Shown here one piece after another: positions 1 through 7,622 of a stretch of DNA of 8,734 nt. The stretch spans positions 1-8,734 of the forward strand of contig VYDF01000071.1 in NCBI GenBank assembly GCA_009843565.1. The letters are read 5' to 3'. The position numbers and the translations under genes were made by a program. Within the stretch, counting starts at the first letter, position 1. Every line of letters starts with the position of its first letter. Source of the DNA: Acidimicrobiia bacterium. Its GTDB lineage: Bacteria; Actinomycetota; Acidimicrobiia; Acidimicrobiales; Bin134. Under the pieces are notes generated by a model that saw only the letters and a program-made list of their open reading frames with translations, did no database searches and had not been told where the DNA came from.

Positions 1-4
1 GGCC

Positions 5-480
5 ATGGTCGCTTTGGTGGTGCTGTTCCCTGTTCAGTTCTTTCTCTTGGGCTGGCCCCTTTTGGGGGCGGCCTTCTGGCTCACCGGCGGATTCTGGCGG
101 GTTCTTGGGCGTCGGCTGGCCGTAGTTCTGGTTCCTGACGCCCGGCATAACGGACAACTACAGCGCCGAGCTGGCCCGTCGAATGCTCGACGCCGCGGCC
201 TGACCCCCGGCCAGCTCGGGCTACAGCCCCCAGCTGGCCTAGGCCCATTCCTGAGGCCCATGACGGCCACCGCATCTCGACAACCTTCGAGCTGCACAGA
301 ATCGACGACGTGACAGAGGCCCCTGATCCCGCCGGCTGCGAGATCTGGAAGAGAGACCCGGACCACAGGGTGCCCGCGCCTGGTAACGATGCGGCGTCGT
401 CAAGGCAAGTTTTTGAAGGATTGGGGAGGGGCACACTCCCCGGATCGATGCATCCTGTCCCCACAAGGAATGGGGTGTAG
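5..480 (+). pseudogene. Possible degraded gene (mixed-frame coding scraps)
   Basis: No single frame gives a convincing protein. The frame starting with ATG at 5 opens with about 30 hydrophobic residues (rich in V, L, F, W, G), which look like one or two membrane segments, and then turns into Arg/Pro/Ser-rich sequence typical of out-of-frame reading before a TGA at 311-313. A second frame (codons in phase with position 3) holds a short plausible stretch around 150-192, reading NYSAELARRMLDAAA. A third frame (in phase with position 1) reads plausibly from about 262 to 375, including ISTTFELHRIDDVTEAP, and stays open to the TAG at 478-480. Three frames each with a believable patch in the same direction suggest a gene broken by indels, with its 5' part possibly left of the window. 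I do not recognise the family. The TAG overlaps the GTG start of the next gene by one base. Confidence 0.25.
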
Positions 481-1244
481 TGTCAATCCGGGTAACACGA
501 AGCGGGTACCGGCTCTTTGAGCCGGGCATGAGAGACCGGGGGTATGACATGTTGTCGTCTTTGAGTGCGATACAGCGTGGAGGCGTGTACATCTTGTTTG
601 GAGGGGTGGTATCCGCCGTCGGCAGGGCGCTTAAGCCGGGGGTTCTCGTCGACAGTGTGGACTGGAACGACCTCGAAGGACTGGTCGACGCGATGGCCGA
701 CAACGAGGTTCTCACCCTTACCTCAGCGGTCTTGTACGCCTTTGGTCTGATGTTCGTCCTCACCGGTCTCAACAGCGTGAGGCACTTCGTGACCGACCAA
801 GGCCTGGTTGGGGACATGGTCCGCGGCGGGACGCTGCTGGGTATGCTGTCCATCTTTGTCGTCGGCTTGATTGAAGGGTTTGACCATATGGCGGTCAGAG
901 CACTGGACGACGGCATCGGCGGCAATCCCGGTGAGTTGGCTGTGGCAATGCAGTCGGCCAAGCTCGGAATTGTCTTGATTACTTGGCCGATTCTTTATGC
1001 GTCAATCGGCGTTGCCGGACTCGGTGGCTTGCGGCTGCTGACTGATGGCTTGCACCGAGCCGTACAGGGCATCGCTTCGCTGGTGATGCTGGCGACCGCA
1101 GTGCTGCTCCTGATGGCCGCGTCATTGGAGTCCAATGACTTCTGGAGCGTCATCCAAACCATCACCGCCATCTTGCTGGCAATCTGGATCATTGCGCTGA
1201 GCCATGCGGCCTACAACGGCAAGATTTCTCCTTCGAGTTCGTAG
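480..1244 (+). CDS. Six-helix integral membrane protein, unknown function
   Basis: This frame encodes 254 residues with about six hydrophobic helices: roughly residues 35-51, 77-97, 116-134, 162-184, 198-216 and 224-245. A polar acidic loop (DSVDWNDLEGLVDAMADNE) lies between the first and second helices. There is no signal peptide, catalytic motif or soluble domain, so it is a small polytopic inner-membrane protein. The layout is loosely like DUF4386-type actinobacterial membrane proteins, but I cannot confirm a family. Start: GTG at 480 is preceded by AAGGAA at 465-470, a reasonable ribosome binding site 9 bases away. ATG at 528 or 549 are alternatives; the ATG at 549 would give 231 residues, still keep all the helices and drop a polar Arg-rich N-terminus. 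It ends with TAG at 1242-1244. The frame is uninterrupted and appears functional. The next gene on this strand starts 252 bases later, so an operon is not evident. Confidence 0.75.
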   Translation: MSIRVTRSGYRLFEPGMRDRGYDMLSSLSAIQRGGVYILFGGVVSAVGRALKPGVLVDSVDWNDLEGLVDAMADNEVLTLTSAVLYAFGLMFVLTGLNSVRHFVTDQGLVGDMVRGGTLLGMLSIFVVGLIEGFDHMAVRALDDGIGGNPGELAVAMQSAKLGIVLITWPILYASIGVAGLGGLRLLTDGLHRAVQGIASLVMLATAVLLLMAASLESNDFWSVIQTITAILLAIWIIALSHAAYNGKISPSSS

Positions 1245-1496
1245 CTAGCCTGACAACACCATCGGCAGTGTCCCGTCAGCAACGGCCGCATCTCGGTTTC
1301 TCTTGCCCGAGGCGCCCCGCTGGCGGGTGGGCCAACCATGGGTCTTTGTCGTGTTTGATGACCTAGTGGCTGTCGTGCTTGGGGTTGGCGAGAATCTGCC
1401 CTCGAATGCCGCTTGTGATTCTCGGGGAATGATGCTACCGCCGATGGCAGTCCAAATTATCTCGTTGTGTTCATGTCTGTGTAGTGCCACCGACCC
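1245..1496. other. Intergenic stretch without a convincing gene
   Basis: Both strands carry short open frames (about 70-80 codons), but their translations are rich in Pro, Arg, Ser and Thr without hydrophobic cores or recognisable motifs, and neither has a good ribosome binding site. I see no clear promoter hexamers and no terminator hairpin followed by a T-run. It may contain the regulatory region of the downstream cell-wall-binding gene. Confidence 0.4.
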
Positions 1497-3106
1497 TTGT
1501 GCGTTGCCGCCTCCATAGTCAGAGGTGCGGCATTAGTCCTGTTGTTAGCCTGTCTGGTCAGCGATGCGGTTTCCCCGCAGCCCGGAACGGGGGTGGCTGC
1601 AGACTGCGCTAGGGCCTCCAGCCCCAGCCCAGGCGCGACCGGAGATGCACAGGCCCTTGCTGCGCGACTCGATACTGCCTCTTCGTCGGTGGCTGCGAGC
1701 AGTGTGGAGCCGCAGTCAACCCCAGAGGTCGAAGTCTCGGTTGCGCGAGACCGGGACTGCTCGCCTCCCAGGCGACTTCCGGCTCTTGGATGCATTGCCG
1801 GTGGTGGCAGGCATGGAGATCTCTCAGACTGCGTTTTCTTGCGCCCATGAGGTTGGCCTGGCATTTGGCGATGACACTGCGGCGATGGCGGCTCTGGTAT
1901 TGCGAGACATCCAGGGTCCGTTGCTGCTGTTGGATTCCGGGGTCAACGCAAACCTGGTGAATGAGCTCAAACGATTGGGCCCGGAACGCCTCGATGCCGC
2001 TGGGATCGACGGTCGGGTGCCTCGCTACGCGCCGCCTGATCTTTTGGTGGAGCAGCTACCGGTCACCGGCGGTGCCGATTCCCCACCCGATGGGGCTACC
2101 CACAGCCGAGTGTGGATTGTCGGTGACAGCGAGCATGCCGAGGCTGTTGCCCGCCCAGTCGATGTGGGAGTGGTGGCGGCAACCGGCGACCTGCGGGCAC
2201 TATCGCCTTCAGCACGCGACGCCATATCAGGTGCTGCGGTGGTGGACGTGCTCACCTATCACGGCGAAAACGGGGCGTGGCAGTTAGAAGTCGTCCGGCG
2301 GGGCGATGAACTGCCCGGTGCCGGACTCTTGCTGTTCGGGACCGACTACGCGAACCCCGTGCGCCGCTTGATCGCGGTTTACGGCCATCCGCTGACATCG
2401 GCTCTCGGCGTGCTCGGAGAACAAGCCCCCGAGCAGGCGGTTCAGCGCCTCCGGTCAATAGCCGAGGGCTGCGAAGCCGACGGGCTGGTGGTACTGCCGG
2501 CGTTCGAGATCATCGCCACCATTGCCTCCGCTGGCGATGACGGGGAATACTCGAACGAGACCACCAAGGATCTGATCAGGCCCTGGGTCGAGGCGGCAGC
2601 CGCCCACTGAGTGCACATCGTGCTGGATCTGCAACCAGGCCGATTCGATTTCCTCACGCAGGCCAGAATCTACGAGGAGTTCTTGCGGCTGCCCCATGTC
2701 GGTCTTGAGCTGGATCCTGAGTTGAGGCTCAAATCCCAGCAGGTGCACCTTGCTCACATCGGCACCGTTGACGCCGTGGAGATCAACTTGGTTTCTGAGT
2801 GGCTGGCCTAAATCGTCCGCCAGCACGCTCTGCCTCAAGGGCTGCTGGTAGTCCACCAATTCCGGTTCTCCATGATCACCAACCGCGAGCACATCGATAT
2901 TCCCCCGAGCTCGCGGTGCTCATACACACGGACGGCCAAGGCCCTCTGGGAGCCAATTGCAGCACTTGGAACGCGCTCACCAGCCGACACGACGCCGAAC
3001 GCCTCCATTGGGGTGGAAGAACTTCTACGACGAGGACACCCCCATGGCTACCTCGGCCCAGGTCTTGGAGCTATGGCCCACACCAGTGTTCGTATCGTTC
3101 CAATAG
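1497..3106 (+). pseudogene. Broken secreted cell-wall-binding repeat (CWB2) protein
   Basis: Read through its lesions, this is one protein of about 535 residues. The TTG at 1497 begins a signal peptide with hydrophobic core AALVLLLACLVSDAVS, followed by a Ser/Ala/Pro-rich linker. LLAC within it could be a lipobox, or cleavage may be later. The frame must then shift by +1 at about 1755-1780, just after CSPPRR. A CWB2-like repeat follows at about 1843-2010 (FGDDTAAMAALVL, then GPLLLLDS and ELKRLGPERL). The C-terminal domain runs from about 2360 with YGHP (2380-), PAFEIIATIAS, LDLQPGR (2623-2643), HQFRFSM (2854-) and WKNFYDEDTP (3014-). Lesions: +1 shift near 1770, TGA at 2608-2610, TAA at 2809-2811, -1 shift near 2903 in a C-run, and -1 shift near 3012 in a G-run; it ends with TAG at 3104-3106. 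Such proteins bind cell-wall polymers outside the cell. The C-terminal domain may be a glycoside-hydrolase-like barrel, which is inference. It is very likely nonfunctional unless the sequence contains errors. Confidence 0.8.
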
Positions 3107-3250
3107 CGGTCTTAAACCTGGTGTCCGCCGCTCGTCAGTAGATGGCATCCACGTTGGGTCGCCCCAGCGCATCGCAGCGGACGGGCCCTGTGATGGTGAG
3201 ATGGGGACCGTCTGGAACGAACCCCCGTCGCGACCGCCGATACAGCTTGC

Positions 3251-4594
3251 TTGCATCCTGCCTGGGTGCCAGAGGACAGTGCGCAGCGCGCGGGCTCGGA
3301 AGCCGTCAAACTAGCGGGGATCGCATTGGGAATCTTGGTGGTGCTGCTGTTGGCGGCTGGCGCGGCGTATCTTCCCTTTGCTGATCGCGGAGGTTCTGAC
3401 ACGCCCGAGGGAGCGGTTTCCAGGTTTCTGGGCGAAGACACCGACAGGGGGATGTTGGACCGCTTGGCCTCGGTCGCCCCGGCTGAAATCACTTCCGCGG
3501 TCGGCACGCTACACAAGGCGACCGCTGGCGGCGCGGATGAACCCGACGGGGGTCTGCTGGGCATCGTCGACGGGTTCAGCTTGAACGCATCCAACCTGGA
3601 GATGGAGGTGACGGCGCGCCACGACGAGGTTGCCATGGTAACGCTCACCAGCGGAACCATCACTATCGGTCACAAAGGCGGGGAGCAGACCACCTTGTCT
3701 GTCGAGCAGTTGCACCTTGAACTAGTTCGCCTCGTCGGGGAGGCCAACAACGAGATCAGCATCCCGACGCTCCGCCTGTTCCCGCCCGACAGCTTGTTCT
3801 TGATGACCGTGGAAAACGGTGGGGAATGGTATGTGAGCCCGAGCTACACGGCCGCCGAGTACGGACGGCTGTTCTTCGGGCTGCCCGAAGGCGACTATGC
3901 CAGGTCGCGAGAGGCCGCTGAGCCTGGGGCAGAGTCGCCTTCGGCGGTGATCGGCGACATTGTGGAACGGGTGAATGGCCTGCCAGTGCAGGCCCACTGG
4001 AACGCGCTGGTCGCCGGCGACACAGAACCATACGCTGATGTGCTCGAACCGCTGCTCCCGCCCGATGAGCTCGGCGCGTTCATCGACTACCTGCCCGCCT
4101 ACCGTGAGCTGGAGGACAGGTTCGGCGAAGCGGTCTCCGAAGCCATGGACGGTGCCCCGAGCGACCTGTCCACCGAGAATCTGCTAGCCGACATCGAGGT
4201 GACGGGCAGGCTGCGTCTGGAGATGGATATCGCCGAAGTACGACAGGGCGGAGGCACCGCCGTGCTGTCATTCCAATCTGGGTGGCTGTATGGCCGTCTG
4301 CTATTGGACACCGGGCAATTGCAGTGGTTGGAGGCTGGTGAGATTGCACCCGTGGAGATCGAGATCGATGTACGCTGGCACGGGTTGTGCATATCGGGGA
4401 CGATCACCGGCACCGAGCAGGGGCAGCCACCCGAGGAGTTCCCGTTCACAGAGTGCCCGCCCGATGAAGCTCTGCCTGACGGGTTCGACGAAGCGTTCAT
4501 CATCGTGCCCGAAGTGGACGGAACCTGGTATCTGAGCTGGCTGAGAACCCTCGGGGCGCACGCCGAAATGTTCTTGCAGCACCGAAAGAGGTAA
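3251..4594 (+). CDS. Membrane-anchored extracytoplasmic protein with two related halves
   Basis: The product is 447 residues from the TTG at 3251. A single hydrophobic helix at residues 21-43 (core GILVVLLLAAGAAYLPF) would anchor it in the membrane with a large acidic domain outside. Two segments look like copies of one domain. One begins at residue 50 with DTPEGAVSRFL and leads to GEWYVSP (Trp193). The other begins at 228 with ESPSAVIGDIV, passes LLPPDELGAFIDYLP, and leads to GTWYLSW (Trp426). Each has a helical start with a D/E-S/T-P motif, then beta-rich sequence and a terminal Gly-x-Trp-Tyr strand, as in NTF2-like or DUF4878-like domains; the fold is inference. I associate similar actinobacterial proteins with automatic 'FliL' labels, but nothing here supports a flagellar role. 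The start is uncertain: TTG 3251 and GTG 3266 both lack a clear ribosome binding site. The frame has no interruptions and ends with TAA at 4592-4594. A 152-base gap separates it from the lipoprotein gene. Confidence 0.8.
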   Translation: MHPAWVPEDSAQRAGSEAVKLAGIALGILVVLLLAAGAAYLPFADRGGSDTPEGAVSRFLGEDTDRGMLDRLASVAPAEITSAVGTLHKATAGGADEPDGGLLGIVDGFSLNASNLEMEVTARHDEVAMVTLTSGTITIGHKGGEQTTLSVEQLHLELVRLVGEANNEISIPTLRLFPPDSLFLMTVENGGEWYVSPSYTAAEYGRLFFGLPEGDYARSREAAEPGAESPSAVIGDIVERVNGLPVQAHWNALVAGDTEPYADVLEPLLPPDELGAFIDYLPAYRELEDRFGEAVSEAMDGAPSDLSTENLLADIEVTGRLRLEMDIAEVRQGGGTAVLSFQSGWLYGRLLLDTGQLQWLEAGEIAPVEIEIDVRWHGLCISGTITGTEQGQPPEEFPFTECPPDEALPDGFDEAFIIVPEVDGTWYLSWLRTLGAHAEMFLQHRKR

Positions 4595-4746
4595 CCATGC
4601 CCCTGATGGGACGGTAAAGGCTGCTGGCCAACCGAGACGGTGGCGCTGCGAGCACCAACAAGGGCCTGTGCCGTTCGAGCTGGCAGCGATGCGGGACCTC
4701 CATTGGTGAAGTTCAACCCCGATCTTGCTGAGCAGTAGCGTTCGCG

Positions 4747-5835
4747 GTGATGCATCGGGTTCGGCAGGTGTTGGCGGCGGCGGTTGCTGTTGCGCTGCTC
4801 GTCTCAGGGTGCGACAGGGGTGCCAACGACACCGCCGTGACGACTATTGGGTTGTTGAGCGCGGCGCTGGCTGACACGGCGGAGGCATCGGAGGCGTCGA
4901 GCTATCGGGAATCCATCTCATTCGGTGTGGTGTGGAATATAGAAGGCGAAGAGATTTCGACCGGGCTCGACGAGAAAAGACCAGTGGTTGTCAGCGAGAT
5001 AAGCCCCGAACGGGATTACTCCAGATTCAACATGGGAACCTTCATGAAGCAGCTCTTTGGATTTCTGCCTCCTGGATTTGATGAACTCGAAATCGAGGTG
5101 TGGTCCGACGATGAGCGGGCCGTAATGGACACCACCGCACTCCAGCAACTGGCCGACGCGGAACCTCGCATTGACCTGGGGCCGATGGCGCCCGGTGTGT
5201 TCTCCATAAATTGGGCCGCCATCGAGGCAGACAGCACCGAGCTGAAGGCGGCACTATCGGGTTCTTCGTCCCCCGATTTGAGCGAGATGGCGAAGAGCCT
5301 GCCCGCGGCATTGATCACAATCGAGCACACGTCCAACGATCCCTCCACATTTGTCGGCACCACGACCTCGGCGAGGCTGAACGAGGCCCTGGGCTGGAAC
5401 ACTGAAGAGGAAGCCCGTTACGACGCTGCCGACTTTGGCATGGACTTCTCCGCAGATCCTGATGAACTGGCCGAACTCTTTCTCGATTTCTACGAGACCA
5501 ACACGGTTGAGGTGGTGATCGAGCTTGACGAGCGGGGCTTGCTGAGCGTTCTCTGGACCGATGAGGACTTATCAGGCATCTTCCGGATCATTGCCGAATC
5601 CGAGGATCTCCGAGCCGAGTTCAGCGAAGAAGAGGCAGAGGTGTTCGACTCCATCGAGTTCAGAATGGTGACTCGGGTGGCCTATGAACCGGATGCCGAC
5701 ATCGAGGTGCCGCTTCCGCCGCCGACAGATGAAGACCGCACCGAGGAGTGGCGCGAGTTGCTGGTCGTACCCAATCTTGATGGTTGGGCCTGGGTCCACC
5801 CCCTTGGGTTCGACGTACAGGAGTGGGCCGCCTGA
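4747..5835 (+). CDS. Lipoprotein of unknown function
   Basis: The 362-residue product begins with a classic lipoprotein signal: basic n-region (HRVRQ), hydrophobic core VLAAAVAVALLV and lipobox VSGC with the lipidated Cys at residue 22. The mature protein should sit on the outer face of the cytoplasmic membrane. The rest is strongly acidic, with alternating beta-strand-like and helical stretches. After the signal comes a region like the start of LppX/LprG- or LolA-like lipoproteins (ASSYRESISFGVVW, then IEVWSDDERAVMDT). That similarity is weak and only by eye, so no function is assigned. Start: GTG at 4747 or the adjoining ATG at 4750; no strong ribosome binding site precedes either. It ends with TGA at 5833-5835, only 18 bases before the 3' end of the convergent membrane-protein pseudogene. 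With the upstream anchored protein it forms a same-strand pair of exported proteins that may act together, which is inference. Confidence 0.82.
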   Translation: MMHRVRQVLAAAVAVALLVSGCDRGANDTAVTTIGLLSAALADTAEASEASSYRESISFGVVWNIEGEEISTGLDEKRPVVVSEISPERDYSRFNMGTFMKQLFGFLPPGFDELEIEVWSDDERAVMDTTALQQLADAEPRIDLGPMAPGVFSINWAAIEADSTELKAALSGSSSPDLSEMAKSLPAALITIEHTSNDPSTFVGTTTSARLNEALGWNTEEEARYDAADFGMDFSADPDELAELFLDFYETNTVEVVIELDERGLLSVLWTDEDLSGIFRIIAESEDLRAEFSEEEAEVFDSIEFRMVTRVAYEPDADIEVPLPPPTDEDRTEEWRELLVVPNLDGWAWVHPLGFDVQEWAA

Positions 5836-5853
5836 CCCGCAGACGCAGCCGAC

Positions 5854-6321
5854 CTAACCGCTCGTGCCATCGCCGCCGACCTCGTCGGCCAAGCACTTGT
5901 CACTGTCGGCCGCCGAGTTGCCCGAATGTTTGTTGAAGGTGAGATACCCCGCGGAAACGGCCAGAAGGGCTCCTGCGACCAGCACCATGTAGAGCCCCGG
6001 CTTCGGTTATGGGTCCATGAAGTCCGGCGCGTCGACGCCACCGTGGGCAATATTGATCGCGCCGACGAAAGTGATCACCATCCCGGCCAGCAAACCCAGC
6101 GCGCTGATCATCCTTCTGCTTCACTGAGCGAACCAAGCAGCACGCAATGCTCCAATTCCAGAGGAGACCAGTACCGTGGTCTCCGGCGTGTCGGAATCGT
6201 CGACGAAAGAGTCGGAAAAGGGACCGCTAACAGTAGCGCAGGGCAGAAGCGCTCCAATGACGGCGAGCACAGCCGACCGCCCGGCAGCCCAGCACAAGGC
6301 AACAGCTGGGCGGCTGTTCAC
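5854..6321 (-). pseudogene. Four-helix membrane protein gene with two in-frame stops
   Basis: One frame on the minus strand runs from GTG at 6321 to TAG at 5854-5856 (156 codons) and is interrupted by TGA at 6121-6123 (codon 67) and TAA at 6007-6009 (codon 105). Reading through them gives a coherent four-helix protein. Helix 1 is about residues 16-32 (AVLAVIGALLPCATVSG), followed by an acidic extracytoplasmic loop (DSFVDDSDTPE). Helix 2 is TTVLVSSGIGALRAAWFA. After the TGA come SRR and helix 3 (ISALGLLAGMVITFVGAI). After a short loop and the TAA comes helix 4 (LYMVLVAGALLAVSAGYLTF) and a polar tail. A small four-helix layout with a Leu-Pro motif at the end of helix 1 is common among actinobacterial membrane proteins; the function is unknown. 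Because the frame is kept and all four helices survive, the stops look like recent nonsense changes. Otherwise the pieces might be separate two-helix or one-helix peptides, for example restarting at ATG 6111. Confidence 0.7.
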
Positions 6322-6572
6322 TGGAGGCCCCGTGCAAGCGACAGTACCAAGCTTCCCCCGAGGGCTTCACGGGAGGGGCCGGACAATGGGGCGTCGCCCA
6401 CAACACCGGTCGGGGTTGGAAGCGTCAGAAGTGACCATAGAGGCCGTGTACGCGTGTGGCGGGATTTCGGGCCGTTGGGTTCTGTGGCTGTTGAAGGTGG
6501 GTTGCGCTCTGCGTCGCCCTAGTCGTGAGAGCGCTGGTGCTTGCTGTGACTCCGATCAGAAAGCTCCTGGGT
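6322..6572. other. Intergenic stretch without a convincing gene
   Basis: Open frames here are short and give low-complexity, Arg/Ser/Gly-rich translations on both strands. It lies between two minus-strand genes and probably contains the promoter of the four-helix gene. I could not identify convincing promoter hexamers or a terminator. Confidence 0.35.
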
Positions 6573-7565
6573 TTAGGTCATTCCTCTCGGCTTGCGAGTC
6601 CTTCGTTCGACCTTGAGGAAACTATCGCCCGCGAACGCCTTCTCGAGGTCGGTGCCTTGGAAATCGCCAGGCACTTCGCCAGTGGTGACGTAGAGATACA
6701 GCGCCATCTTGAATATGCCAACGATTGCCGACATGGCCACAATGACCACCAGCAGCCAGGCCACGCCGACACCGATTCCGACGAATAGCGCCGCCGTACT
6801 TCCCAGCCCTGCAAGCACGACAAGGGCCGCCAGCGCAAGACCTGGCAGAAAGATGAGAATCCCGATGAGTTCGAATCCCACTTGAGCAATCAGGCTCTTT
6901 CCCCAGGTCTTGCGGAATAGGTGGAAAGAGCGTTTACATGAAGCAATCGGGCCGGTTTCTTCTACTACCAGAATCGGTACGACGAGGTAGGTGACGAAGT
7001 ACCAAATGGACTCAAGCACGACTGCCACGATCATCGATCCGAACGCGGCGAATGGGCCGACCACCGGGATATTGCGACCAGCCTGTTCCATGTGGCGGAA
7101 TATTCTTGGGAGCCGGTACATCAATTCGAAGACCACACCGACCAAGCCTGCGAGGATGGCCCATGGCACGATGACGTGAAGACGGGCGTTGGCTGCTGAT
7201 ATGCAGCGCTCGAATGTTGGTGTCCTGCCTTGGAACCGCTCCCAGGCTCCAATGGTCAGCGCGGTGGTGAAGTAGATCGACGCAAAGGTGCAAAGCAGAA
7301 CGCCGACGACTAGCCCGACCCACACGATCGGCTCAACTGCCCATTTTTCGGGGTCGTCAACCGTGCCGAGACTGAGCCCCGTCGTAGTGGCCCACACCAC
7401 CATCCAGACGACAACGCTGATTACCGCCGTAGCAGCGAGGGACAAGGCCGGAAAGGCCATAAGGAACCTGTCCCGCTTCAGCACTTCATATGAAGTCGAG
7501 GCCAAGACTCTCGTCCGCCTGAAAGTGTCCTTCGGCCTTTGCTTGGTACTTGCTTGCGCTTGCAT
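6573..7565 (-). CDS. DUF6159-like multi-pass membrane protein
   Basis: The product is about 330 residues from the ATG at 7565. The order of parts matches DUF6159 actinobacterial membrane proteins. There is a short polar N-terminus, then an amphipathic stretch (ASTSYEVLKRDRFLMAFPALS) leading into the first membrane helix. A second helix pair includes FTTALTIGAWERFQG, a third helix follows IVPWAILAGLVG, and a fourth region leads to YFVTYLVVPILVVEE. The most conserved-looking motif is next: GPIASCKRSFHLFRKTWG. Several more helices with small residues follow, then the terminal ALYLYVTTGEVP segment and a polar tail ending KPRGMT. About six helices in total; no catalytic motif is visible and the family's function is unknown. 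The frame is open further to an ATG at 7622, with ATGs at 7604 and 7592, but those extra residues look like chance hydrophobic sequence and none of the starts has a clear ribosome binding site. It ends with TAA at 6573-6575. The frame is intact. Confidence 0.82.
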   Translation of the reverse strand: MQAQASTKQRPKDTFRRTRVLASTSYEVLKRDRFLMAFPALSLAATAVISVVVWMVVWATTTGLSLGTVDDPEKWAVEPIVWVGLVVGVLLCTFASIYFTTALTIGAWERFQGRTPTFERCISAANARLHVIVPWAILAGLVGVVFELMYRLPRIFRHMEQAGRNIPVVGPFAAFGSMIVAVVLESIWYFVTYLVVPILVVEETGPIASCKRSFHLFRKTWGKSLIAQVGFELIGILIFLPGLALAALVVLAGLGSTAALFVGIGVGVAWLLVVIVAMSAIVGIFKMALYLYVTTGEVPGDFQGTDLEKAFAGDSFLKVERRTRKPRGMT

Positions 7566-7622
7566 CGGGGACTGTCGCCTGAGGATGCCCATCAAGACGA
7601 GCATAAGCGGTGGGAGGAGCAT

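Noticed and set aside
239..961. Long minus-strand open frame (240 codons) opposite the six-helix gene
   Set aside because: Its translation is Ser/Thr/Pro/Arg-rich with no hydrophobic core or motif, and it lies antisense to a clearly coding frame; it is a high-GC shadow.
2608..2811. Stop-codon reassignment (TGA and TAA read as amino acids) to explain the interrupted frames
   Set aside because: TAG, TAA and TGA all terminate the intact genes here (1242, 4592, 5833), and the same broken gene also has frameshifts, which recoding would not explain.
2799..3314. Separate 171-codon plus-strand gene
   Set aside because: Only part of it (about 2904-3012) is protein-like, and that part is the continuation of the broken CWB2 gene in a shifted frame.
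4099..4755. Minus-strand open frame of 218 codons opposite the anchored protein
   Set aside because: Low-complexity Ser/Pro/Arg-rich shadow antisense to a well-supported gene; no start signal.
5926..6522. Plus-strand open frame of 198 codons over the four-helix gene
   Set aside because: Composition is Arg/Gly/Ser/Pro-rich and unlike a folded protein, whereas the opposite strand encodes four coherent membrane helices.
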